A stretch of 64,000 bases of DNA from Microbulbifer elongatus (GTDB lineage Bacteria > Pseudomonadota > Gammaproteobacteria > Pseudomonadales > Cellvibrionaceae), in contig NZ_CP088953.1 in the NCBI RefSeq assembly GCF_021165935.1, forward strand, positions 372,001 to 436,000, in the 5' to 3' direction. The translations under genes were made by a program, and so were the position numbers. The stretch's first letter is position 1. Every line of letters starts with the position of its first letter. Positions 7,347 to 16,575 of this stretch are shown here, one piece after another. A model generated the notes under the pieces. It was not told the origin of the DNA. It did no database searches and worked only from the letters and a program-made list of their open reading frames with translations.

Positions 7347-10300
7347 GCTCAGTGCATTGCGCCGCTGCCCCCAGGCATCGAAGGACAGTTCCTGCAGGAT
7401 TGACCCGCTTGCGTCTGTAATCACATCCACCGAGCCCAGATGATCCTTGTGCAGATAGCGACTTTCACGCTCACCACTGCTAATAGTGACCACCGCACCT
7501 CCGGGCAGGTAGCGCTTGACCTCTTCGCTACCGTCGGGCCGTGAGATTCGCTCCACGTTGCCGATATAACGGGTCTCGGTCACCGCACCGCTGGACGTGG
7601 TATCGATGCGCAGGTAGCGGCTGCGATCCGGTCCGTACTTGAATTCGGTAACGTGGCCATTACGGGTATTTTTGATCCACAGCGGCTTATCGAAGGTGCT
7701 GTATTGCAGGCTGCGGCTGCTGTCTTCGACCATGTTGCCGTTGGCATCGTACCGGTACTGGACGCCGTCGGAAGTGGCACAGACTGCGTGCGGACCGGCA
7801 GCATTATCGCATTCACTTTCGTCGGCGTAGTAATAGTCGCCCACATCGGATTTGTATTCGATGTTACCGAGGCCGTCGTACTGAATCGTCTGCGACTCGC
7901 GACCGGTGACCTGCGCACTCTTCAGGCGATTGAGACCGTCGTACTCGAAATCCTCAAACAGATCTTTGTCGCCGCTCTCGTCTTTGCGCCAGTCCAGGTT
8001 GCCCAGATTGTCCCACTGGTAGGTGAGCTTCTGGACATGGAAGGCACTGCCGATTGAGGCGGTCTGGCCCAGCAGGCGACCGGTGGCCGGGTCGTAGGTA
8101 CGTTCGGTAACCACGCCATTGCCCTGCTGGAAGCGGGTAACATTGCCGCGCTCATCCATGGCCAGCACGGTATAGAAGTTTTCCGCGCTAGCCTGGTTGA
8201 CAGCCTCACCATCCACCACGGCCTTTAAATAGCCGTAATCGTTGTAGCGGTTTTCCGTGGCGCTATGACTGAAGCCGTCGCCGCCGGCGTCGAACTGCTG
8301 GAACACTCGCCCGTAGCCATCGTAAGTGGTGCGCTGTACATACTCGTCACCCGTCTCGCCCATATTCTGGTCGATGCTGGTGATCTCAACGCGCCCGAAC
8401 CGATCGTAGCTGTGGTGCTTGATATATCCGCTCTCGACGTCCATAACGTGCTCAAGCGCCCCCGGCGGAATCGCCAGAGCCCCCTCCGGATACTGCCACG
8501 CACTATCGGTGTTGTATGTCCAGTAGGTATCGCCTTCTATATCGTCCACAGAGGCGAAGTCTTGTGGGTTGACGTTGCTGGCCAGTGTGGCGGGATCTTC
8601 GATTGCAACGTGGCGGTAGTCTGTGCGGCGCACCTGGCGGCCGAGCATGTCGTACTCATTGATCACCAGCTGCCGCTTGGCATCAATCTGCCATACCAGT
8701 TCACCAAAGCCGTTGTACCCGTAGTACCAGTCACCTTTGTCCGGATCCTTCATGGACTTTTTACGGCCGAGTTTGTCGTAGTCCATCGTGGTGACGGACT
8801 GTAACAATCCCTCGTCGCCGGTGCGGGTGACGGTCTTCAGATTGCCCTGGGCATCGTAAGTGTATTCAAGTGTGCCGCCAAGGTTGTCCTCGACAAACAC
8901 CAATTCACCGCGAGCGTTCTTACGCTCCGTTTTGGTATGCCCGTTCGGGTTGGTGGTAACGGTCTGGTAGCCGCTGTAGTCAACGTGCACATCGTGAGCG
9001 ATACCACTGTCACCGATAAAGCCATTGAAGCTGATGGTTCCCGGCAGATCGGTACCCACCACACGGCCGAGGATGTCGTAGTCCATCACCGTCCAGTGCT
9101 GGGCGCTGTTGCGGTAGGGCTCGGACTTGCGGTAAGTGCGGCCAAGCTTGTCGTATTCGGTATCTGCGAATACCCAATTACCATCAAATCCGCGGGTACC
9201 GCTGCGTACCTCTCGTGCCAAGACATCAAAGCAGGCCAGTGATTCCGCACCTCCCGCTTCCGTTACGGTCTGCTGGTAGACACTGCCAACGGGGCAGCGG
9301 TCACCGGCGGCCGCTAGTAGGGTCTTGGAGAAAGCGCCGGTCTCGCTGTACTCGAGTACTTTACGCCCAAAGGCATCGTACTCCATGAATGCAGACACGC
9401 CGGCAATATCGGTCACATGTACCGGTAACCCCAGGTGATTGCGTTCAATCACCTCCCGGGTTTTCTGCTGGTAGGCGTTCTTCTCCCACAAAAGATAGCG
9501 GCCCTGGTCGTTCTCGTACCTCCATTCACTAGAGCGCGAAGCCTCGCCGGCGGACTCGCGGGTTGCGGTTTTCTTGTTGCCGTAACTGTCGTAGGTGTAG
9601 CGCGTGGTCAGCGCAAACTCACTGTCCGGCTCAATTTCTTCCCACTCGATCAGTCCCGCGTAAGCACCGGTCTGATAGTAATCAAAACTGCTGGTGCGCG
9701 TTTCTTTTTCGAACACGCCGGCCACTGTGCGGTTGTGCTCTACCACGGTGTGAGTGAGGCGTCCAAGCTCTGCGTAAGTGGAAAGTGCCTGTTGGTCACG
9801 GATAAACGAAACACTATCACCGGAACCGCCATAGGTGTTCCCGGTAATGGTCACGAAAGTATCGCCATTGTCCTGTGCGGTAGTAACGATGATATCGGTC
9901 GGATTACCATAGTTGTCGTATTCATTGACCGTGGTGACCGTCTTGATCGGTGTATCGTCGGCACCATTTAATGCGAAGCTTTCCTCCACGCTCTGAGCCA
10001 GCCGCGGCTGTAGTGGCCCAAGCTCGGCACTGCCGCTATCCATGGCGGCCGTGCGCCAGCTTTCTTGCCAGGCTTCGCCATCGCTATTTTTCAGTGTCCA
10101 GGTGTTAACGGAGCGGCTGAGTAATTTGCCGTCTTTGGTTCTAACCTCGGTACTCTGCGGGTAGCCCTGATAAGGGAAGTCCTGCCGGTAGGTGGTACTC
10201 GTCTTTACCCCAGTTTGTTCATCGACGGTAGTGAGCTTTTCGAACCCGAGCATACCCCGGCCGCCAGCCTGAATCTTGGCCTGGGCGTAGTAGTAGCTGA

Positions 10301-13300
10301 TCGCGCTTTTCGCATCAGGATCGGTGCCTGTCGGTGCACTGCTGTCCACGCGGGTGACCAAGTACATGGGGCCCATCAGTTCCAACGCCGGGGATGGTTT
10401 ACCCAGCTGCTGGTCACCCTCCCAGGGATCATTCTGGTAGCTGTAATACTCTGCCAGGTCTGCCACTTCAAAATCGCGACACCAGGGCAGGTAATTCGCC
10501 CCATTTGACTCCGGATAGGTATCGCCATACCGGGCACTGGAACAACGCTTTTCAGTGGTGGCGGTGATATCCCGGCGGGTGTAGTGGCCGGAGTGAGTTA
10601 GTGAGCCGTAGGCTATCTCGGTCTCGGCGCCGAGGCCGTTGGTGATTTTTTCCACCACATTGACCGGCACGCGGACATCCGTGGCTGGATACAAATAAGC
10701 ACGATCATTCTCGACACGGACATAGTCACTGACACCATCGCCATTCATATCGACAAACAGATGAAGAGCGTTTTCCTCGCCCGAGGTTTGGCGGAAGGAT
10801 TCTGCTTCGCCAAACTCCCCGTGGTCACCATCCAGGCTGTGCCAGCGCCGGACTTTGAGTCGGCCCGCCTCGTGGTCGTGCCAAACCAGATCGGTATCGC
10901 CATCGTTGTCGTAGTCGAAGTACTGACGATTCTCAGGGAACTCTCCGAGTGCCACGGGCTCGCCGAAACCGTCACCGTTATTGATACGGTAAAAGCCTTC
11001 GGCGCCTTTGCGATACACGACATCCGGCAGGCCGTCGCCATTAATATCTGCTGCCTCCGGGGTTGTAACGCGCCCCAGGTAAACATAGCTGCGGTATTCA
11101 CCCAGCCCCTGAGAAGCAGTAATGGCAACTCCGCCGGTGTAATAACAGGGTCTGCCCGGGTCGGAGGTGGGGGGAACACACTCGGCGCTCATCGACAGAT
11201 CGACGAAGGGATCCACCAGCCCGTCGCCATTGAAATCCGCTGGCGCCGCCTTGTGACGCATACGTGCAGTGCGCTGGGTAACATCGCCACCCATCGGGTT
11301 TTCCCAGTCGACCAGATCCCAGTCGATATCCAGCGTCACATCTTTCTGCTCACTGAAAGCGTAGTAACTGCTGCTGGACGGCAAACCGGCGGGCTCCAGC
11401 AGGCGATAGTGGTTGTGCGTCAGGTAATCCACCAGGCCGTCGCCATTGACATCCGCGAATTTGGCGTAGCGCTCGGTCAGTTCCGGTAACGGCGTCGGAC
11501 TACCAGTTAACGTCCACTCACCGTCGGCATCCGGTTGTGCGAGCACAACCCCCCAATGTTTCTTGTCATCCAGGTAGGTAATCAGATCGCTGCGGCCATC
11601 GGCGTTGTAGTCGATCATCTGCCATTCATAGGGCCGGCTGGTATTATCCGGCTCCCGATAGACGGTGCGTTCTTGACCGAACCCCGACTCCTCTGCCAAC
11701 ACATACTTGAAGGTCTGGAAGGCGATATCGCCAGAACCATCGTCATACCAGTCCGGCTCGAGCCAGATCAGATCCATGCGGCCATCGCCATTGATATCCA
11801 CGGGACGCGTGCCCGCTGCCAAGCGATCGTCCTGCTGGCTCAGCGTAAGGCCATCGCTGGCACTTGCGGAAAAGCTGCCAGGCACCGGCAGGCGCCAGTC
11901 AAACACAGTATCCGACTGGCACTGACTTCCTACGCACTGGCGGATACGCTCCAGTCGACTCAAACGGTCGGCGGGATAGTTTAGGTAGTCGAGCTCGTAA
12001 CGCCGCACCTCCCACATACCGTTTCCGCCATCATTGCGGACGCGAACGGCAGAGAGGCGCTTACCGGTTTGCAACAGTTCACCAGCGGTATAGCCGCGAA
12101 TCGGGTCAGGGCGCCCCTCGTAATCAAACAGAAGCCCGGCTTTGTAACCAGTTTCCCTGTTGCTATCCACATCGGTATACGCATAACGGATTTCAGCAAT
12201 ACGGTGACCACTGTTGTCGTTCGCATAAATAAATTCGATACGATTGCTGGCACTGTCTTCAAACGTACTGATACTCCAGCTCATGGCGCCCTTTTCGACA
12301 GAGCGACGACTATCTAGCTGACGGCCATAGTAGCTGATAGAGCCATCCTTACGCTCGACGGTGAAATAGCTGTCCTCGCCAGTGATAGCGCCGTGCAGCT
12401 CTACCAGTGCAAAGCTGTCCACCTCGGTGCGGTACTGACTACCGGGCGCGCCGTATTCGCCCTCTACTACCAGCAGGCGCTGGCCGTCCAGGCAAAAGCG
12501 GTCTTCGCCACTCCAGGTGATGGGCCTGGCCCGACCATCCTGACCCAGGGTCTGGCGGCAACGGGAGATTGCCGACAGGCCGCCGATGGCCCAACCGTGG
12601 CCTAGCAAGCCATTGCCGGACTGACTGGAATAGTTGAGCGAGATCTCTGGAGCTACGCCCGCAGTACCGGCAGGCAGGCTCAGTGGGATGCGGTAGCTGG
12701 CCGCGCCGGACTCGCTGACGCGGAATTCCCCTGGCAAGCTGCCGGTCTGCGCGGAAATATTCAGCTCCCAGTCTTCCACCGTTGGCGCCGGTTCCGGTGC
12801 GGGCGGCTCGTTCAGCACGCCGCGGCGACAGAGTTCGGCACAGGGGTCTATACCCGCCAGGAAGGCGTCCCGGTTACTAACACCATCCCCATCGGCATCG
12901 GAATCGCCGCTCTCAACTCCGTCACTGCCGAAATAGAGAATTTCCCAGTAATCCGGCAGGCCGTCTTCGTCACAGTCGCGGGTGTATTCATCACCCTCGT
13001 CACAACTGAATACCGCCCAGGAATAGTCCTGTACGTACATATATTCAAAGCTGCGGAACAGGAGATCACTGGTCGCCGCAATGTATTCCACCGACTGGGC
13101 AAACAATACGGCTATCTGTGCACGGCTGGCACCGCCAGACATGGCGTCCAATAAGCGATTTCGAGTGTAGAGTTGACCACTGTGAGTAAACGCAGGCTGC
13201 TCCTGTCCGGGGAAAGCGCGCTCGTAGAGTGCGTCTACAAACGCCGTATCGTCCTGTAAAGGTGGAAAGGTCGCCTTGCCAGTGTCGGAGGACAGGAATG

Positions 13301-16300
13301 CCTCGGCTACTTCCTCAATGCCAGCGCGGTTTACCAATGCGTAGGTCCAGAAGGTCAGCACATCGCGGGAAAGGGATAGCTCGGGTTGCAGCAGCATCCG
13401 GTACAGCCGCGCCGCCATCCGGTATTCCGGCAGGTGCCGTTCACGAGGCTGCCAGTCCAGCGCCTCCATGCTGTCTTTCAACAAAGAACTATCGCTGCTC
13501 TCCCAAGCAAGCTGATCCGGCCCCAAGATGCCCCGGCCCAATGCATATACCCGCGCGCTACCGACAGTTGTGAAATACAGAGTGCCATTACCAGCCAGCA
13601 CCGGCGTTTCCGCGATCCCGGCACCAGCCGGATATGTCCACTGCACGGCTCCGTTTTGCGCCTGCACCGCGTAGATGGCACCGTCCATGGAGCCCTGATA
13701 AAGAATCCGGTTCTCGTCCAGTACAGGGGAAGCCACCAGATCCCCCCCTGTTTGCAGACGCCACTGCTCCAGGCCATAGGGCGTCAAGGCATAGAGGTAG
13801 TCATCCAGAGAGCCCACGTAGATATTGCCATTCACCGAATCCACCAAGGGGGTAGCCTTGACAGTATCCTGGGTAGCGAAAGGCCAGCCGTCTTTCACTG
13901 AGCCGTCTTCAGGGTTCAGTGCATAAACATTACTACCGGATCCCACATACACTGTGCCGTCCGCGCCGACTGTAGGGGCGGAATCAATTTGACTCAAGCG
14001 CTCCACCGTTGGGTTACCGTAGACCTCAATACCAGCACGCGCACCACTTGGCATTGCAACGGAAATATGCAGCCCGTCCTGTTCATTGAACGCGCTTTTC
14101 ATTGCCGCGCTTAACGGGATGTGAACGTAAGTGGTGGGGTCCTGCTGTTCTATTGGGCCATTGTTCTGAGGTGGATACCAGTCGAGATCATTGTTGGCAA
14201 TCGACAGTTGGTCACCATTGCGGAGGTTCGTCAGAGTAAAGGCAGCACCCGGGTCCAGGCCGATACCGGCCACGCGAAGGCACTGACCATCACAGGCGGA
14301 CTCGGCGCCCAACAGGGTTGGCGGCACCACTTCGACGGTGACAATCTCTCCATCACTGCTACAACTGGTTTCTGCATTGCAGGCATTCACGCGATAGCTG
14401 TAGATACCCGGATCGCGATTGGGGATGGTAAAGGTGGGGGAGTAGCCCGCGTCCTCACTATGGAGCGGACGCGCGACCTCACTCCAACTGGCTGGAGAAT
14501 CTACTCCACCCGTTTTTTCCTCCACCAGATAATGACGCGGTTTAGGCGACGTGGTGACCGAATTCCAATTCAGTTTGGTACGACGGGTAATATCAAAACC
14601 CGCATGTACCGAACCGGCAGTCAGCCCAGCAGGGGCTTGAGGTGCCACTCGCACTACATCGACAGTAAATTCCGGGCTCCACTGAGGTGGTTCCAACTCA
14701 TCGCTACAACCAGCGGCGTTGCAGGCGACTACCCGGTATGAGTACACCCCATGCGATTGATTGGGGATAGTTTCCGACTGACCGCTAGTTTCATACCATT
14801 TTGCATCGTTAGTATTGCCATCCCTTACCTCCTGCAGCCTGTAGCTCGGCGCACCCATTTCATTCCAGGAAACGGTGTAATAATCACCAGTAAAAGTGTC
14901 ACCACTGCTCAACGAGTACTCGCCACTCCCATCTACTGCCTTGACGGATATCGTGGTTGGCGCTTCAGGTGGTAGAAGCGCGTCGAAGCTTACCTCATGA
15001 AAAATTGTGCCAGAGTCGTTGTCGTCGTCATACACGCGCACGCCCAGCAAATAACTACCTGCTTGCGGGACCGTCCATTGCGCCTCGAATTTTTCCCAGC
15101 CGTCTTCGATCCCTGCACTGATACCAGTAGCGATTACATTCGTGTCACTATCTAACAGGAATTCGACGCGCGTTGAATCGATAGTGCCGTCACTATCTCT
15201 CGCCAGTGCGATCAGGGTGATCTCCTCTCCCTCAACAATTGTCTCTGGGAGGGCATCGAGATCCAGCGCCACTTCCGGATGATCGTTAGAGCCGACCAGA
15301 ATCGTTCGCGATGTCTGCGTCTCTTTGCCGTACTCATTTACAGCAACGGCAATAAGTTTGATTGTATTGTCTTCGACGGATGGCCAGTTCACACTGTAGC
15401 AATTGTTACATTGGTCGATGCTACTATCGATATCAGTGGCCACGCCGATATAGTGCGAAGAAAAATCTTCGTCGCCCGAACTCACGACTTTATTTCGATA
15501 AAATTCTACGCTGCTAATCTCGTAACCGTTTCCATTTACCGATACCGCCAGTGTTTCATATTGCCCGACTTGTAGAGGGTCCTCCCCATCAGGAAGACGC
15601 CATGAAACTACCGGCGGGTTAATTTTCTGTACGGTTACCGACTTTTCAGGACTGGGATCGCCACACTCAAGTGCATTACAGGCGAAAACACGATAGCGAT
15701 AAGTCCCTTCAGGACGACCGCTAACAGAGTAGTTAGCCGTAGGGAAGTTAACTTTCTTGGCGTAACAGTGCCCGTACTGGTCTTCCCCAACGTTATACGG
15801 GTTATTGGTTGAACACCAATTTTCACCGCCGACTTCGCGTTCCTGAACCAGGTAGTAATCGAAATCGCCTGAACTAGGTGGTTGCCATCCTATACTGTAG
15901 GTTCCGTTCTCGGCTTCCAAAGATGATGGGAGGGAATTGATATGCGGTTTTTCGGGTTTTTCTGGCTTATTGACCACAACCGCAATGATAGGAGTATCCG
16001 CTGAATCTTGGATAGGTCCATGCATAGCGCATGGACCTATATCGCAATACCTTTTTACTTCCGCAAAATATTCATACGTACCATTCTCTCTAACAACTGG
16101 TACTGTGTATGAGCCATCAAAATCTGGATCTCCTCCTGCATAAGGAAAGTACAAAGATTCACTCTCATCTATAAGAGTCCAGCTCTCTCCAGCGCGCTTT
16201 TCGTAAACCTTGTAAATATTCCTAGCATTTCCAGCGGCGATCGGATAGGCGGTTACAGTAATTAAGTACTCACCATCGTTACTTTCTACGCCATCACTTA

Positions 16301-16415
16301 TAGATACCGAAGGCGGCCAGCTTGCATGAGCTGATTGCGAAGCCCCCAAAATTATTACGGAAACAGCTAGCACATTCCGAAAAATTTTAAAGATAGAAGC
16401 AAATCCATTTGTCAT
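7344..16415 (-). CDS. Giant SpvB/TcdB-type RHS polymorphic toxin, N-terminal 3,023 residues
   Basis: The product starts with a signal peptide (residues 1-31, ending SAHA-SW). Ig/fibronectin-III-like domains follow (about 32-790, recurrent YSYRVVACNAAGCS-like strands with paired Cys). Next are a PQQ-like propeller (about 808-960; TVGADGTVYVGSGSNVYAL), a DUF4214-like helical part (about 998-1130), a calcium-type linker (SDADGDGVSNRDAF), and the SpvB domain (from about 1224; YRIPLSLPAGTAGVAPEISL, GLLGHGWAIGGLS). FG-GAP/VCBS repeats of the TcdB middle region (about 1540-1905; DINGDGRMDL) lead into RHS/YD repeats (about 2290-3000). It would be exported by Sec and form a shell around the toxin tip. 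The frame ends at an amber stop seven residues into the core signature; the rest of the core and the tip continue in frame. The companion gene upstream (16576-18963) shares its domain types. Confidence 0.85.
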   Translation of the reverse strand: MTNGFASIFKIFRNVLAVSVIILGASQSAHASWPPSVSISDGVESNDGEYLITVTAYPIAAGNARNIYKVYEKRAGESWTLIDESESLYFPYAGGDPDFDGSYTVPVVRENGTYEYFAEVKRYCDIGPCAMHGPIQDSADTPIIAVVVNKPEKPEKPHINSLPSSLEAENGTYSIGWQPPSSGDFDYYLVQEREVGGENWCSTNNPYNVGEDQYGHCYAKKVNFPTANYSVSGRPEGTYRYRVFACNALECGDPSPEKSVTVQKINPPVVSWRLPDGEDPLQVGQYETLAVSVNGNGYEISSVEFYRNKVVSSGDEDFSSHYIGVATDIDSSIDQCNNCYSVNWPSVEDNTIKLIAVAVNEYGKETQTSRTILVGSNDHPEVALDLDALPETIVEGEEITLIALARDSDGTIDSTRVEFLLDSDTNVIATGISAGIEDGWEKFEAQWTVPQAGSYLLGVRVYDDDNDSGTIFHEVSFDALLPPEAPTTISVKAVDGSGEYSLSSGDTFTGDYYTVSWNEMGAPSYRLQEVRDGNTNDAKWYETSGQSETIPNQSHGVYSYRVVACNAAGCSDELEPPQWSPEFTVDVVRVAPQAPAGLTAGSVHAGFDITRRTKLNWNSVTTSPKPRHYLVEEKTGGVDSPASWSEVARPLHSEDAGYSPTFTIPNRDPGIYSYRVNACNAETSCSSDGEIVTVEVVPPTLLGAESACDGQCLRVAGIGLDPGAAFTLTNLRNGDQLSIANNDLDWYPPQNNGPIEQQDPTTYVHIPLSAAMKSAFNEQDGLHISVAMPSGARAGIEVYGNPTVERLSQIDSAPTVGADGTVYVGSGSNVYALNPEDGSVKDGWPFATQDTVKATPLVDSVNGNIYVGSLDDYLYALTPYGLEQWRLQTGGDLVASPVLDENRILYQGSMDGAIYAVQAQNGAVQWTYPAGAGIAETPVLAGNGTLYFTTVGSARVYALGRGILGPDQLAWESSDSSLLKDSMEALDWQPRERHLPEYRMAARLYRMLLQPELSLSRDVLTFWTYALVNRAGIEEVAEAFLSSDTGKATFPPLQDDTAFVDALYERAFPGQEQPAFTHSGQLYTRNRLLDAMSGGASRAQIAVLFAQSVEYIAATSDLLFRSFEYMYVQDYSWAVFSCDEGDEYTRDCDEDGLPDYWEILYFGSDGVESGDSDADGDGVSNRDAFLAGIDPCAELCRRGVLNEPPAPEPAPTVEDWELNISAQTGSLPGEFRVSESGAASYRIPLSLPAGTAGVAPEISLNYSSQSGNGLLGHGWAIGGLSAISRCRQTLGQDGRARPITWSGEDRFCLDGQRLLVVEGEYGAPGSQYRTEVDSFALVELHGAITGEDSYFTVERKDGSISYYGRQLDSRRSVEKGAMSWSISTFEDSASNRIEFIYANDNSGHRIAEIRYAYTDVDSNRETGYKAGLLFDYEGRPDPIRGYTAGELLQTGKRLSAVRVRNDGGNGMWEVRRYELDYLNYPADRLSRLERIRQCVGSQCQSDTVFDWRLPVPGSFSASASDGLTLSQQDDRLAAGTRPVDINGDGRMDLIWLEPDWYDDGSGDIAFQTFKYVLAEESGFGQERTVYREPDNTSRPYEWQMIDYNADGRSDLITYLDDKKHWGVVLAQPDADGEWTLTGSPTPLPELTERYAKFADVNGDGLVDYLTHNHYRLLEPAGLPSSSSYYAFSEQKDVTLDIDWDLVDWENPMGGDVTQRTARMRHKAAPADFNGDGLVDPFVDLSMSAECVPPTSDPGRPCYYTGGVAITASQGLGEYRSYVYLGRVTTPEAADINGDGLPDVVYRKGAEGFYRINNGDGFGEPVALGEFPENRQYFDYDNDGDTDLVWHDHEAGRLKVRRWHSLDGDHGEFGEAESFRQTSGEENALHLFVDMNGDGVSDYVRVENDRAYLYPATDVRVPVNVVEKITNGLGAETEIAYGSLTHSGHYTRRDITATTEKRCSSARYGDTYPESNGANYLPWCRDFEVADLAEYYSYQNDPWEGDQQLGKPSPALELMGPMYLVTRVDSSAPTGTDPDAKSAISYYYAQAKIQAGGRGMLGFEKLTTVDEQTGVKTSTTYRQDFPYQGYPQSTEVRTKDGKLLSRSVNTWTLKNSDGEAWQESWRTAAMDSGSAELGPLQPRLAQSVEESFALNGADDTPIKTVTTVNEYDNYGNPTDIIVTTAQDNGDTFVTITGNTYGGSGDSVSFIRDQQALSTYAELGRLTHTVVEHNRTVAGVFEKETRTSSFDYYQTGAYAGLIEWEEIEPDSEFALTTRYTYDSYGNKKTATRESAGEASRSSEWRYENDQGRYLLWEKNAYQQKTREVIERNHLGLPVHVTDIAGVSAFMEYDAFGRKVLEYSETGAFSKTLLAAAGDRCPVGSVYQQTVTEAGGAESLACFDVLAREVRSGTRGFDGNWVFADTEYDKLGRTYRKSEPYRNSAQHWTVMDYDILGRVVGTDLPGTISFNGFIGDSGIAHDVHVDYSGYQTVTTNPNGHTKTERKNARGELVFVEDNLGGTLEYTYDAQGNLKTVTRTGDEGLLQSVTTMDYDKLGRKKSMKDPDKGDWYYGYNGFGELVWQIDAKRQLVINEYDMLGRQVRRTDYRHVAIEDPATLASNVNPQDFASVDDIEGDTYWTYNTDSAWQYPEGALAIPPGALEHVMDVESGYIKHHSYDRFGRVEITSIDQNMGETGDEYVQRTTYDGYGRVFQQFDAGGDGFSHSATENRYNDYGYLKAVVDGEAVNQASAENFYTVLAMDERGNVTRFQQGNGVVTERTYDPATGRLLGQTASIGSAFHVQKLTYQWDNLGNLDWRKDESGDKDLFEDFEYDGLNRLKSAQVTGRESQTIQYDGLGNIEYKSDVGDYYYADESECDNAAGPHAVCATSDGVQYRYDANGNMVEDSSRSLQYSTFDKPLWIKNTRNGHVTEFKYGPDRSRYLRIDTTSSGAVTETRYIGNVERISRPDGSEEVKRYLPGGAVVTISSGERESRYLHKDHLGSVDVITDASGSILQELSFDAWGQRRNALS

Positions 16416-16575
16416 TTTAGCGTTGCCTTTACATTCTCTTCAGCGCGGAGCGCTTTCATTTACTCTTATTTTTGCTTCAACAAGAATCCGCAAAACTGCA
16501 GCCAAAAGTTGGTCTAACCGCCGGCCTATAATCTACAAATCCAGCTAAACTGCAGTTCTCTACGAGTGAGAGCAA

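Noticed and set aside
8265..15575. Many 100-240-codon antisense frames inside the RHS gene
   Set aside because: They follow the coding bias of the minus-strand RHS frame and have no ribosome binding sites or motifs.
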